From Agromyces albus (lineage in GTDB: Bacteria > Actinomycetota > Actinomycetes > Actinomycetales > Microbacteriaceae): DNA of 64,000 bases. Shown here one piece after another: positions 44,712 through 55,257 of this stretch. The notes beneath the pieces were generated by a model. That model did not search any database. It was given only the letters and a program-made list of their open reading frames with translations, and was not told where the DNA came from. Within the stretch, counting starts at the first letter, position 1. Each line of letters begins with the position of its first letter. The DNA is taken from NCBI RefSeq assembly GCF_004134825.1, contig NZ_SDPN01000010.1, positions 1-64,000 on the forward strand, given 5' to 3'. The translations under genes and the position numbers were made by a program.

Positions 44712-44740
44712 GGGGTGTCGCCCAATGGCGACACCCCTTC
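44712..44740 (+). terminator. strong hairpin terminator
   Basis: GGGGTGTCGCC (44712-44722) and GGCGACACCCC (44727-44737) form a perfect 11-base-pair stem with a four-base loop, followed by TTC. A smaller hairpin CCGCCGT/ACGGCGG precedes it at 44671-44690. Confidence 0.75.
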
Positions 44741-44870
44741 TCGTCCGCGCGGCGGCTTGCCGTCTCCTAACGCCGCGCGCTGTCAAGCTTGACCCGGGTG
44801 CGCTGCCGACCGAGAGCCGCGGCCTTGTGCAGCGACACGTAGCCCACTTCCAGATTGGAAGGCAACGGCC

Positions 44871-45299
44871 CTAGGCGTGCATGCGCGCGCCTTTGATGAG
44901 CCGATCCACGAGGTTGCGGGGTCCTCGGATTCCGATGCCGACCAGGTCGAGACTCTTGGAGGCGACCGAGCGGACCGCGGCCCGGTTGGCCGCGTCGTGG
45001 GAGGTGGCGAAGAGCTCGCGGGTGTAGACCGCGACGGCGAGGCCGCGCTCCACCGACTTGCTCCTCGCCGCGCGCATCACAGCTGCATCCGCGCCGTAGA
45101 CGAGGATCGGCTGGCGCAGCATGGGCAGGTACGTCGCACCGTCGGCATCCTCGTACGGCTCGCCGACCAGGTCGGGCTCGCTTGTGGCGATGCCGCTGAC
45201 GAGGAAGGCGGTGACGTTCAGCTTCTGCCAGGGCAGGAGATCGTCGCCCACGAGGATGGCGACTTTGGTGTCGAAGCGGATGGGTGCACTCTCGGTCAT
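44871..45299 (-). CDS. DUF2000 family protein
   Basis: A 142-residue protein with the DUF2000 pattern: KVAILVGDDLLPWQKLNVTAFLVSG at the start, then a YLPMLRQPILVYGA centre. The biochemical role is unknown. It is divergent from an AraC-type regulator, a common pairing for this family, and is probably regulated by it. No membrane segment or signal peptide. Confidence 0.82.
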   Translation of the reverse strand: MTESAPIRFDTKVAILVGDDLLPWQKLNVTAFLVSGIATSEPDLVGEPYEDADGATYLPMLRQPILVYGADAAVMRAARSKSVERGLAVAVYTRELFATSHDAANRAAVRSVASKSLDLVGIGIRGPRNLVDRLIKGARMHA

Positions 45300-45347
45300 G
45301 GTTCCAGCATCGCGTCGACTCCACGATCGGTCTTGTACGTTTCATAC

Positions 45348-46130
45348 ATGTCAGATGTGGTGCGTGCCTGGGGGCCCGACGTGCCCGGCATCCGGGAGGT
45401 GCTGCACGCGACCTTCGAGACTCACGCCTACCCGGCGCACACGCACGACGAGTGGACCGTCCTGCTCGTCGACGAGGGCGTGGTGGAGTACACCCTCCAC
45501 CGGGAGGCGCATCGCACCAGCCCGTCGACCGTGTCGATCCTTCCGCCGCACGTCTCACACGACGGCAGCTCCGCGCTGCCGGGCCGGCCGTTCCGAAAAC
45601 GAGTGCTGTATCTCGACGCCGGGTGGCTGCCCGTCGCCGCCGCATCGGCGGCGGTCGCACGGCCGATCCTCGACGACAGGGAGATCGTGCGGGCGGTCCG
45701 CGCGTTGCACCGAGCCGTCGTCCACCCCGCCGAGGACTTCGCCGCCGAGGTGCTGCTGCACGAGCTCCGGGACCGCATCCTCGACCAGGGCGGGGAGCGT
45801 CGCCCTACGCCGGCGGATCGACCGCTTGCACGCCGGCTACGGGACCTGCTCGACGAGCGGCTGACCGAGTCGTACACGATCGAGGAGGCCGCGCGAGTGC
45901 TCGGCGCTCATCCCAGCCACCTCGTGCGGGCCTTCTCCCGCGCCTATGGCATCGCCCCGCACCGCTATGTCATCGGCCGCCGGCTGCAACTCGCGCGCCG
46001 GCTCCTCCTCGTCGGCGAGCCGCCCAGCACCGCCGCAGTGGTGGCCGGATTCCACGACCAGGCGCACCTCACCCGTCACTTCCGCCGCGTGCTCGGCGTC
46101 ACTCCGGCAGCGTTCGCGCGCGCGAGCTGA
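45348..46130 (+). CDS. AraC family transcriptional regulator
   Basis: A 260-residue regulator with an N-terminal cupin (TFETHAYPAHTHDEWTVLLVDEG, metal-type His pair) and a C-terminal AraC double helix-turn-helix (YTIEEAARVLGAHPSHLVRAFSRAYGIAPHRYV, then VVAGFHDQAHLTRHFRRVLGVTP). It is divergent from the DUF2000 gene with 48 bases between start codons, so operators must overlap both promoters. The ribosome site is poor, so a leaderless transcript is likely. Confidence 0.88.
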   Translation: MSDVVRAWGPDVPGIREVLHATFETHAYPAHTHDEWTVLLVDEGVVEYTLHREAHRTSPSTVSILPPHVSHDGSSALPGRPFRKRVLYLDAGWLPVAAASAAVARPILDDREIVRAVRALHRAVVHPAEDFAAEVLLHELRDRILDQGGERRPTPADRPLARRLRDLLDERLTESYTIEEAARVLGAHPSHLVRAFSRAYGIAPHRYVIGRRLQLARRLLLVGEPPSTAAVVAGFHDQAHLTRHFRRVLGVTPAAFARAS

Positions 46131-46190
46131 ACCCGATCCGCCGCGATAATCCGCCGCCGCCAGCGCCGGAATACTGGGCATCCACTGTGA

Positions 46191-46274
46191 GTTGAGTCAG
46201 GTGCACTCAAGTTCCACGGCGTCAACTTGACACGTCGAAATGGCGTTGAGACACTTGAGTCGTCAGGGCTCAAG
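46191..46274 (+). promoter_or_regulatory. two HAIR elements (HspR sites) and promoter upstream of dnaK
   Basis: GTTGAGT-N7-ACTCAAG (46191-46211) and CTTGAGT-N7-GCTCAAG (46254-46274) match the HspR-associated inverted repeat CTTGAGT-N7-ACTCAAG. TTGACA (46227-46232) with GACACT (46250-46255) could be the promoter, and the second HAIR element overlaps its -10. HspR is encoded at the end of this operon. Confidence 0.88.
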
Positions 46275-46377
46275 TCTTGACGCACCGACTTCGGTCGCGG
46301 GCCAGCACGGCCGGGCCGACAGCTCTGGAGCGCTGCGGCATCCGCTCGCGAGGCCTCCAGGCAGAAGGAGAGACAAC

Positions 46378-48264
<1,887 letters not shown>

Positions 48265-48266
48265 TC

Positions 48267-48965
48267 ATGACCGACGAGAACCAGATCCCCGAAGAGCCGG
48301 TCATCCGCGACAAGCGGCGGATCGACCCCGAGACGGGCGAGGTTCGCCGTCCGGCGCACGAGGCCGAGACTGCCGAAGACGCCGAGGCGACGGAGGCAGC
48401 TGAGGCGGTCGAAGGCGCCGATGGCCCCGAAGCCGCCGCCGGCGCGGGCGAGACGATCGAGGAGACGGATGCCGCGGCATCCGAAGCCGACGACGACGTG
48501 CCGCTCACGGTCGACGACATCCTGAACGCAGCCACCGCCGAGATCCGGGAGCCGAGCGACGAGCACCTCGCCGACCTCAAGCGGGTCACCGCCGAGTACG
48601 CGAACTACCGCAAGCGCACCGAGGCGAACCGCGAGGTCGAGCGCGAGCGCGCCGTCGGCGCGGCCGTCGCCGTGCTGCTGCCCGTGCTCGACGACCTCGA
48701 CCGGGCCGAGAAGCACGGCGACCTCGAGGGCGACGCCCCGTTCTCGACGATCGCGGCGAAGCTCCGCGCGGCCGTCGAGAAGCTCGGGCTCTCGTCGTTC
48801 GGCGAGATCGGCGAACCGTTCGACCCGCAGCGTCACGAGGCGATCTTCCAGCAGCCGAGCGACGAGGTCGACACCGACACCGTGGCCGACGTCGTCGAGA
48901 CCGGCTACCTGCTCGGCGGCACGCTGCTTCGCGTGGCGAAGGTCGTCGTGAAGACCCCGCAGTAG
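48267..48965 (+). CDS. grpE: nucleotide exchange factor GrpE
   Basis: A 232-residue GrpE with a long acidic Ala/Glu-rich N-terminal region (to about residue 75). The coiled-coil helix (RVTAEYANYRKRTEANREVERER) follows, then the beta-wing ending VVKTPQ. It releases ADP from DnaK. It starts 2 bases after dnaK. The N-terminal acidic stretch is longer than in enteric GrpE but usual in actinobacteria. Confidence 0.95.
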   Translation: MTDENQIPEEPVIRDKRRIDPETGEVRRPAHEAETAEDAEATEAAEAVEGADGPEAAAGAGETIEETDAAASEADDDVPLTVDDILNAATAEIREPSDEHLADLKRVTAEYANYRKRTEANREVERERAVGAAVAVLLPVLDDLDRAEKHGDLEGDAPFSTIAAKLRAAVEKLGLSSFGEIGEPFDPQRHEAIFQQPSDEVDTDTVADVVETGYLLGGTLLRVAKVVVKTPQ

Positions 48966-48973
48966 CTCGATCC

Positions 48974-49071
48974 GGTGGTTGAGTAGGCAGCGAAGCAGCC
49001 GTATCGAAACCACACTGCACGGTCACTGGTTTCGATACGCGTCGGGCTCCGCCCGGCGCTACTCAACCACC
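48974..49071. repeat. inverted pair of palindromic repeat units between grpE and dnaJ
   Basis: Units at 48974-49013 and 49027-49071, both TTGA-type, facing each other. They sit inside the heat-shock operon and could form strong RNA hairpins that reduce read-through or protect the upstream dnaK-grpE message. Confidence 0.85.
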
Positions 49072-49115
49072 GGTGTCGACCACCGGGCGAGTAGATTTCG
49101 AGAGAGGAGGTGCCG

Positions 49116-50096
49116 ATGGCCAGTCAGGATTGGTTCGACAAGGACTTCTACGAGGTGCTCGGCGTCTCCAAAGACGTGAGCGACGCGGAACTCAAGAAGG
49201 CGTACCGCAAGCTCGCGCGCAAGTACCACCCCGACTCGAACCCCGGTGATGACGCGGCCGAGGCGAGGTTCAAGGAGATCAGCGAGGCGCACTCGGTGCT
49301 CTCCGACCCCGAGCAGCGCAAGGAGTACGACGCGATCCGGGCGATGGGCTCAGGTGCGCGATTCACCGCGCCCGGCGGCGGCGGCGCGGCAGGCGGCTTC
49401 GAAGACGTCTTCGGCACGATGTTCGGCGGTCAGGGCGGTCGCACGTACCAGCAGGGCGGCCAATACGACGACTTGCTCGGCGGGCTGTTCGGCGGCGGCC
49501 GATTCGGCCAGCCCACCGGTGGATTCCGAGGCTTCGGCGGCCCCTCGAAGGGCCGCGACGTCACCGCCTCGACGACACTCGACTTCCTCACCGCCACCAA
49601 GGGCCAGCAGATCACCCTGCAGGCCTCCGACGGCAGGCCGATCACCGTGAAGATCCCCGCGGGGGTCGCCGACGGGCAGAAGATCCGGCTGCGAGGCAAG
49701 GGCCAGCCCTCGCCCGACGGCGGCGAACCCGGTGACCTCGTGCTGAGCGTCTCGGTGCGCAAGCACCCCGTGTTCGAGCGCGACGGTCTCAACCTCCGGG
49801 TGACCGTGCCCATCACGTTCGCCGAGGCGGCACTCGGCGCGACCATCCAGGTGCCGACGCTCGGGGGCGACCCCGTGAAGCTGCGCGTCGCCCCGGGCAC
49901 TCCGAGCGGACGCGTGCTGCGCGTGAAGGGCCGCGGCGTCGAGACCTCGAAGGGCACGGGCGACCTCCTGGCCGAGGTGCAGGTCGCGGTGCCCTCGCAC
50001 CTGTCGAAAGACGCCGAGGAGAAGCTGCGCAACTTCATCGCCGAACTGCCCGACGAGAATCCCCGAGACGGGCTCATCGCGAAGGCCAGGGGCTAG
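49116..50096 (+). CDS. dnaJ: DnaJ-type co-chaperone without zinc finger (CbpA-like)
   Basis: A 326-residue J-protein: J-domain residues 10-75 with HPD at 38-40, a long Gly/Phe-rich linker (about 90-150), then two beta-sandwich substrate domains and the dimerisation tail. The four CxxCxGxG zinc motifs of type I DnaJ are missing, so this is a type II protein despite its place in the dnaK operon. AGGAGG lies 5 bases before ATG 49116. Confidence 0.92.
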   Translation: MASQDWFDKDFYEVLGVSKDVSDAELKKAYRKLARKYHPDSNPGDDAAEARFKEISEAHSVLSDPEQRKEYDAIRAMGSGARFTAPGGGGAAGGFEDVFGTMFGGQGGRTYQQGGQYDDLLGGLFGGGRFGQPTGGFRGFGGPSKGRDVTASTTLDFLTATKGQQITLQASDGRPITVKIPAGVADGQKIRLRGKGQPSPDGGEPGDLVLSVSVRKHPVFERDGLNLRVTVPITFAEAALGATIQVPTLGGDPVKLRVAPGTPSGRVLRVKGRGVETSKGTGDLLAEVQVAVPSHLSKDAEEKLRNFIAELPDENPRDGLIAKARG

Positions 50097-50104
50097 GAGC
50101 GACC

Positions 50105-50521
50105 ATGAACGAGCTGAGTCCGCTGTTCGTCATCTCCGTCGCGGCGGAGCTCGCGGGAATGCACCCGCAGACGCTGCGACAGTACGACCGGCTCGGTCTC
50201 GTCTCTCCGACGCGCACCGCCGGCAAGTCCCGCCGGTACTCGATGCGCGATGTCTCGCAGCTGCGCGAGATCGCCCAGCTCTCGAGCGAGGGCGTGAGCC
50301 TCGAGGGCATCCGGCGCGTGCTCGGCCTCGAAGACCAGGTCGCGTCGCTCGAGACACGCGTGCGCGAACTCGAGGCGGCGCTCGCCGACGAGATGCTCAA
50401 TCGCCCCGGTCGTCGCGTGTTCGCGGCCGGCGCTGCTGGCGAAGTCGTCTCGATGCGCGCGGGCACGCGAGTGCGGCGCGAGAACGCCGTCGTCGTGTGG
50501 CGTCCGCTCGACCGCGAGTAA
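50105..50521 (+). CDS. hspR: heat-shock repressor HspR
   Basis: A 138-residue MerR-family repressor (FVISVAAELAGMHPQTLRQYDRLGLVSPTRTAG, then RRYSMRDVSQL). It ends in a VASLETRVRELEAAL coil and a variable tail. HspR represses dnaK operons by binding HAIR sites with DnaK as co-repressor; two such sites stand before dnaK here, giving a feedback loop. It is the last gene of the operon, 8 bases after dnaJ. Confidence 0.95.
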   Translation: MNELSPLFVISVAAELAGMHPQTLRQYDRLGLVSPTRTAGKSRRYSMRDVSQLREIAQLSSEGVSLEGIRRVLGLEDQVASLETRVRELEAALADEMLNRPGRRVFAAGAAGEVVSMRAGTRVRRENAVVVWRPLDRE

Positions 50522-50535
50522 CCAGCGCGCCAGAG

Positions 50536-50555
50536 ATATCGCCGGCGTATCGAAA
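50536..50555 (+). promoter_or_regulatory. candidate VanR site upstream of vanH (copy 1 of a 20-mer)
   Basis: ATATCGCCGGCGTATCGAAA, a near-palindromic 20-mer, occurs identically at 55129-55148 upstream of vanR. It lies about 190 bases before the intact vanH start region. It also resembles a shortened palindromic repeat unit, so it could be repeat debris instead. Confidence 0.5.
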
Positions 50556-50721
50556 ACCGCATACGTCGTGACAACACCGGGCTGCCTTGACTGGAGGCAT
50601 GGCCTACAGCGAACACGCACGAACAGCGCCCCGCGGCATCCGATCGCTGCCGTCCACGTTCTCCTCGGCTGCCGCTGACCACCGCGGTGCGCTCGGCAGG
50701 GCGGATGCCGTCGGCACGGGA

Positions 50722-51677
50722 ATGGGAATTCGATCTACGGGTGCGGGCCGGATGAGGCCGTCGTGTTCCGCGAGGTGGCGCCTCGCTTCGGCGTCGCACT
50801 GACGATCACCGATGCCGCGGCATCCGAGGCTACTGTTGGGCTGGCCATCGGGAATCGATACATCAGCGTCGGCCACAAGACTCCGATCACCAATTCCACA
50901 CTTCGTTCGCTCAGCGAAGCCGGAGTCGCCTACATCTCCACCAGGAGCACGGGGCATGACCACATCGACGTGGACTTCGCGCGCAGCGTCGGCATCTCGG
51001 TCGAGGGTGTCGAGTACTCGCCCGACGGCGTGGCCGACTACACGCTGATGCTGATGCTGATGGCCGTGCGGAACGCGCGATCGATCGTCACCCGCGCAGA
51101 AGCCCACGACTTCAGGCTGAATCGCGTGCGCGGCAGAGAGCTCCGCGACCTGACCATCGGGGTCATCGGAACCGGCCGCATCGGTGCGGCAGTCGTGGAG
51201 AGGCTGCAGGGCTTCGGATGCCGCGTGCTGGCTCATGACCGCAATCCCAATACCCCTGCGGACCACGTCCAACTCGATGAGCTGCTTCAGCGGAGCGACC
51301 TCGTCACGCTGCATACGCCACTCAGCGCGGAGACGAGACATCTCCTGAATCGTCAGCGGATCGAGCAGATGAAAGATGGAGCGATCATCGTCAACACGGG
51401 CCGCGGTTCGCTCATCGACACCGAGGCTCTGCTCTCCGCGCTCGAGAGCGGCAAGTTGGGCGGCGCGGCGCTCGACGTGCTCGAGGGAGAGGAGGGCATC
51501 TTCTACGCCGACCGGCGAAACAGGCCGATCGAAAGCCGACTCGTCCTGCGATTGCAACGGCTGCCGAACGTGCTCATCACTCCGCACACCGCCTATTACA
51601 CGGAGCACGCACTGTACGACACGGTCGAGAACACCATTCGCAATTGCCTCGAGTTCGGACGGCGGCAGCATGGCTAG
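50722..51677 (+). pseudogene. vanH: D-lactate dehydrogenase VanH with apparent one-base deletion near the start
   Basis: From 50763 (GTG) the frame encodes 304 residues of VanH (VFREVAPRFGV, then VGVIGTGRIG-like NAD motif and NTGRGSLIDTEAL). The conserved N-terminus IYGCGPDEA lies upstream in that frame without any start codon. ATG GGA ATT at 50722-50730 would supply MGI, and adding one base after 50730 restores MGI-TIYGCGPDEAVVFREV. VanH reduces pyruvate to D-lactate for D-Ala-D-Lac. Either a real inactivation, an assembly error, or a start at GTG 50763 with a shortened N-terminus. Confidence 0.8.
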
Positions 51678-52710
51678 GTTGAGGGTCGCGGTCATCTTCG
51701 GAGGGGCCTCGGAAGAGCACCCCGTCTCGGTCAAGTCTGCGCAAGAGGTCGCGCGAAACCTGAACCTCGCCAAGTACGAGCCGTTCTATCTCGGGATCAC
51801 CACAAGCGGCGAGTGGAGGCTCTGCGAGAGCCCCGACCCGGGCTGGGAGAACGGCAACGGCCGTGCGGCAACGCTGTCGCCCGACCGAGGCGTCCACGGA
51901 GTGCTTGTTCAGACGGATGGCGGATACGACACGGTCCACCTCGACGTGGCGCTTCCCGTGCTGCACGGCAAGCTCGGCGAGGACGGCGCAATTCAAGGCC
52001 TGTTGGATCTCTCCGGCATCCCCTATGTGGGGTGCGACGTCCAGAGCTCCACCCTCTGCATGGACAAGTCCCTTGCCTATCTCGTCGTTCGAAGCGCAGG
52101 AATCGCCACCCCGAGGTTCTGGACGGTCGCGGCCGACGGGCAGGTCGACCCCGACCCGCTGCCGTATCCCGTTTTCGTGAAGCCCGCCCGATCGGGATCG
52201 TCGTTCGGCGTCAGTCGCGTGGACCGAGCGGAGGACCTGCCGGGCGCGGTGGAAGCCGCACGACGGTACGACTCGAAGGTGCTGATCGAGGAGGCGGTCC
52301 TCGGCAGCGAAGTCGGGTGCGCGGTGCTCGAGAGCGCCACGGACCTCATCGTCGGCGAGGTCGATCAGATCCGTCTGTCCCACGGCTTCTTCAGGATCCA
52401 TCAGGAGGACGCGCCGGAAGTGCGCTCCGAGAACGCGGCCGTGGTCGTTCCCGCCGACATCACGGCAGAGGCGCGCCTTCTCGTGCAGCAGACGGCACGA
52501 GCCGTCTATCGCGCGTTGGGATGCAGGGGACTCGCACGGGTCGACATGTTCCTGAAGGAAGACGGAGAGGTCGTGCTCAACGAGGTCAACACGTTCCCGG
52601 GCATGACCTCGTACAGCCGATATCCGCGAATGATGGCGGCCGCCGGGCTCCCGCTCGCCGAGGTCATCGACCGGTTGGTGTCGTTCGCACTGAACGGACG
52701 ACGTCGATGA
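51670..52710 (+). CDS. vanA: D-alanine-D-lactate ligase
   Basis: A 346-residue ATP-grasp ligase: VAVIFGGASEEHPVSVKSA at the start, VFVKPARSGSSFGV for ATP binding and the omega-loop FFRIHQEDAPEVRSENA. The C-terminal NEVNTFPGMTSYSRYPRMM is as in VanA-type enzymes. The omega-loop pattern and VanH/VanX context point to depsipeptide D-Ala-D-Lac synthesis rather than the housekeeping Ddl activity. ATG overlaps the vanH stop by 8 bases. VanB or the actinobacterial variant naming cannot be settled by eye. Confidence 0.92.
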   Translation: MARLRVAVIFGGASEEHPVSVKSAQEVARNLNLAKYEPFYLGITTSGEWRLCESPDPGWENGNGRAATLSPDRGVHGVLVQTDGGYDTVHLDVALPVLHGKLGEDGAIQGLLDLSGIPYVGCDVQSSTLCMDKSLAYLVVRSAGIATPRFWTVAADGQVDPDPLPYPVFVKPARSGSSFGVSRVDRAEDLPGAVEAARRYDSKVLIEEAVLGSEVGCAVLESATDLIVGEVDQIRLSHGFFRIHQEDAPEVRSENAAVVVPADITAEARLLVQQTARAVYRALGCRGLARVDMFLKEDGEVVLNEVNTFPGMTSYSRYPRMMAAAGLPLAEVIDRLVSFALNGRRR

Positions 52711-53315
52711 GTGATGACTTCGTCTTCGTGGACGAGCTGGTTCCCGGCATCCGCTGGGATGCGAAGTACGCCACCTGGGACAACTTCACCGGCAAGCCCG
52801 TCGACGGATACCTCGCCAATCGGGTCATCGGTACGAGAGCCCTGTGCGGAGCTCTGGAGCGCGCGCGCGACCGAGCGACATCCCATGGCTTCGGGCTCCT
52901 CCTGTGGGATGGCTATCGCCCTCAGCGGGCCGTCGACGACTTCCTGCGCTGGTCACGGGCGCCGGAGGATGGCCGCACGAAACTGCGGCACTATCCGAAC
53001 ATCGACCGACCCGAGATGTTCGAGTTCGGCTATGTGGCCGCGAAGTCGGGCCATAGCCGGGGCAGCACCGTCGACATGACGCTCTTTCAGCTGGCGACCG
53101 GCGAACTCGTCGCCATGGGCGGCGACCATGATCTGATGGACTCCGTCTCACATCACGGAGCCGAGGGAATCCCGGAAGCCGAGGCTCGGAACCGGCAACA
53201 CCTGCGTTCGATCATGGAGGCCTGCGGGTTCAGCTCCTATCCGGCCGAATGGTGGCACTACACGCTGCGGAACGAGCCGCATCCCGACACCTATTTCGAC
53301 TTTCCGATCACGTAG
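52707..53315 (+). CDS. vanX: D-Ala-D-Ala dipeptidase
   Basis: A 202-residue zinc dipeptidase. Zinc ligands H116 (SGHSRGSTVD), D123 and H184 (EWWHYTL) and the catalytic base E181 stand at the same positions as in characterised VanX. It destroys D-Ala-D-Ala so that only D-Ala-D-Lac enters peptidoglycan. ATGA overlap with the ligand gene upstream. It ends 9 bases before the convergent vanS gene. Confidence 0.95.
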   Translation: MSDDFVFVDELVPGIRWDAKYATWDNFTGKPVDGYLANRVIGTRALCGALERARDRATSHGFGLLLWDGYRPQRAVDDFLRWSRAPEDGRTKLRHYPNIDRPEMFEFGYVAAKSGHSRGSTVDMTLFQLATGELVAMGGDHDLMDSVSHHGAEGIPEAEARNRQHLRSIMEACGFSSYPAEWWHYTLRNEPHPDTYFDFPIT

Positions 53316-53324
53316 GGCTGGTCG

Positions 53325-54416
53325 TCATCCGGTGTGCGCTGGCGCGGCAGGTAACTGCACCGTGACTCGGAGCCCTCCAGCGTCGAGCGGGGTGAGGGTG
53401 AGGGTTCCATCGTGCGCCTGGGTGATGCTCTTGACGATGGCCAGGCCGAGGCCGACACCTGCGTGGTGGGCGCGGATGCGTCCGGTGCCGCGCTGGAACG
53501 GTTCGGTGAGGGTCGAGACCAGCTGTGGCGTGAGCTTGTCGCCGCTGTTCTCGACCGTGAGCACGACGGACTCGGGGCGGGCGGTGGTGCTGACCTGCAC
53601 GGTGCCGTGCTCGGTGACGTTGTGGACGATGGCGTTGTGCAGGAGGTTGGTGGTCAGCTGCAGCAGGAGCGCGTGCGAGCCGATGGTGGGGGTGATGTCG
53701 CCGGAGGTCTCGATGGTGAGCCCGCGTTCTTCTGCAAGGGGGAGGAGCGTCTCGGTGGCTTCTTCCGCGATGAGCGACAGGTCGAGGTGTTCTCGCGTGA
53801 AGGATCGCTGGTCGGTGCGGCTGAGCAGGAGCAAGGCCTCGGTGAGTTCGATCGCCCGGGTGTTGACGGCGTGGAGGCGATCGACGAGCTCGCGGGCGTC
53901 GCCGTTCGGATCGCTGCGGGCGACGTCGAGCAGCGTCTGCGTGATCGCCAGCGGGGTGCGCAGTTCGTGCGACGCGTTGGCTGCGAACCTCTGCTGTTCG
54001 GCGACGTGGGCTTCGAGCCGTGCGAGCATGGCGTCGAACCGGTCGGCGAGTTCGCGGAACTCGTCGTTCCGGCCGTCCAGTTCGATCCGGTGCGAGAGCG
54101 ATCCCTTCGCAGCGATGCGCGTGGCCTCCGTAATCCGGGCCAGAGGCGCGAGCATGCGGCCGGCGAGGATCCACCCTCCCAGCAGACTGAACCCGAGCAG
54201 GAAGACCATCGCCCAGGCCGCGGCCGGAATGAAGGCGCGCTCGAGATCGCCGCGGTTGGGCATGCCGGGTCCGGGGGTCAGGATCGGGCCGTCTGGGACG
54301 TAACGCAGGAGGAACACCCACACGACCGCGAGCAGCAGGGCACCCGCGATCATGAGGAACCCCGCATAGCTGAGGGTGAGCTTGAGGCGAACGCTCAACC
54401 CGGGCGCCCTAGCCAT
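53325..54416 (-). CDS. vanS: sensor histidine kinase of the van cluster
   Basis: A 363-residue kinase. Two membrane helices (about 15-38 and 64-86) enclose only a 25-residue external loop, followed by HAMP, the H-box ASHELRTPL with His150, and the ATPase domain (NLLHNAIVHN, then GVGLGLAIVKSI). The short external loop resembles actinobacterial VanS. It should sense glycopeptide or a cell-wall signal and phosphorylate VanR. Start codon overlaps vanR by 8 bases. Confidence 0.88.
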   Translation of the reverse strand: MARAPGLSVRLKLTLSYAGFLMIAGALLLAVVWVFLLRYVPDGPILTPGPGMPNRGDLERAFIPAAAWAMVFLLGFSLLGGWILAGRMLAPLARITEATRIAAKGSLSHRIELDGRNDEFRELADRFDAMLARLEAHVAEQQRFAANASHELRTPLAITQTLLDVARSDPNGDARELVDRLHAVNTRAIELTEALLLLSRTDQRSFTREHLDLSLIAEEATETLLPLAEERGLTIETSGDITPTIGSHALLLQLTTNLLHNAIVHNVTEHGTVQVSTTARPESVVLTVENSGDKLTPQLVSTLTEPFQRGTGRIRAHHAGVGLGLAIVKSITQAHDGTLTLTPLDAGGLRVTVQLPAAPAHTG

Positions 54417-55104
54417 CGTCGCCTTCCCCTTGACCGGCGCCGGGCGCTGCCTCGATGCGGTAGCCGACGCCGGGCACCGTGGCGATGATCGAGGGTTCGC
54501 CGAGGCGTTTGCGCAGCGCCGAGACGGTGATGCGCACGGCGTTGGTGAACGGGTCGGCGTTCTCGTCCCACGCTCGCTCCAGGAGCTCTTCGGCGCTGAT
54601 GACCCCGCCTTCGGCGGCGACGAGCACCTCGAGCACGGCGAACTGCTTGCGGGTCAGCGCGATGTAGCGGCCGTCGCGGTAGACCTCACGGCGGAACGGA
54701 TCCAGTCGCAGGCCGGCGATCTCTCGCACGGGCGGCCTGCTGTGCGCGCGCCTGCGGTCGAGTGCCCTGAGACGCAGCACGAGCTCTCGGAGTTCGAACG
54801 GCTTGGTGAGGTAGTCGTCGGCGCCGAGCTCGAAGCCGGAGGCCTTGTCGTCGATGCGGTCGGCCGCGGTGAGCATCAGGATCGGGATGCCGCTGCCGGA
54901 GGCGACGATGCTCTCGGCGATCTCGTCGCCGGATGGACCCGGGATGTCGCGGTCGAGGACGGCGATGTCGTAAGCGTTGATGCTCAGCAGTTCCAGGGCG
55001 GTGTCGCCGTCACCGGCGATGTCGGCCGCGATCGCCTCCAGGCGCAACCCATCGCGGATGGCCTCCGCCATGTAGGGCTCATCCTCGACGACCAACACGC
55101 GCAT
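54409..55104 (-). CDS. vanR: response regulator of the van cluster
   Basis: A 231-residue OmpR-type regulator. The receiver domain has the acidic pair in VVEDEP, phosphoacceptor Asp51 (VLDRDIPG), TAAD and the KPF lysine. The C-terminal winged helix ends in AVRITVSALRKRLG, IIATVPGVGYRIE. Position beside vanHAX makes it the activator of that operon. A 20-mer 25 bases before its start is identical to one upstream of vanH and may be its binding site. Confidence 0.9.
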   Translation of the reverse strand: MRVLVVEDEPYMAEAIRDGLRLEAIAADIAGDGDTALELLSINAYDIAVLDRDIPGPSGDEIAESIVASGSGIPILMLTAADRIDDKASGFELGADDYLTKPFELRELVLRLRALDRRRAHSRPPVREIAGLRLDPFRREVYRDGRYIALTRKQFAVLEVLVAAEGGVISAEELLERAWDENADPFTNAVRITVSALRKRLGEPSIIATVPGVGYRIEAAPGAGQGEGDDG

Positions 55105-55128
55105 ACTCGCAATGCTAGGAGCCGGTGC

Positions 55129-55148
55129 ATATCGCCGGCGTATCGAAA
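55129..55148 (-). promoter_or_regulatory. candidate VanR site upstream of vanR (copy 2 of a 20-mer)
   Basis: ATATCGCCGGCGTATCGAAA, identical to 50536-50555. It lies 25 bases upstream of the vanR start codon and immediately before a palindromic repeat unit, with which it shares GCGTATCGAAA. Confidence 0.5.
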
Positions 55149-55153
55149 GACCG

Positions 55154-55253
55154 ATGGTTGAGTAGCCCGCGAAGCAGGCGTATCGAAACCACTGGGCTGC
55201 TCGGGGGGTGGTTTCGATACGCGTCGCGCTTCGCGCGGCGCTACTCAACCACC
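55154..55253. repeat. inverted pair of palindromic repeat units
   Basis: Units at 55154-55192 and 55207-55253, TTGA-type, facing each other, located between vanR and the lysozyme-like gene, whose stop codon lies 5 bases beyond. Confidence 0.85.
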
Positions 55254-55257
55254 GGGG

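Noticed and set aside
50587-50802. A 71-codon frame starting near 50599 behind GGAGG, ahead of vanH
   Set aside because: Its end reads the vanH start region in the wrong frame, so it is better explained as the upstream part of the frameshifted vanH region. It could become the vanH leader if the missing base were restored, but there is no family support.
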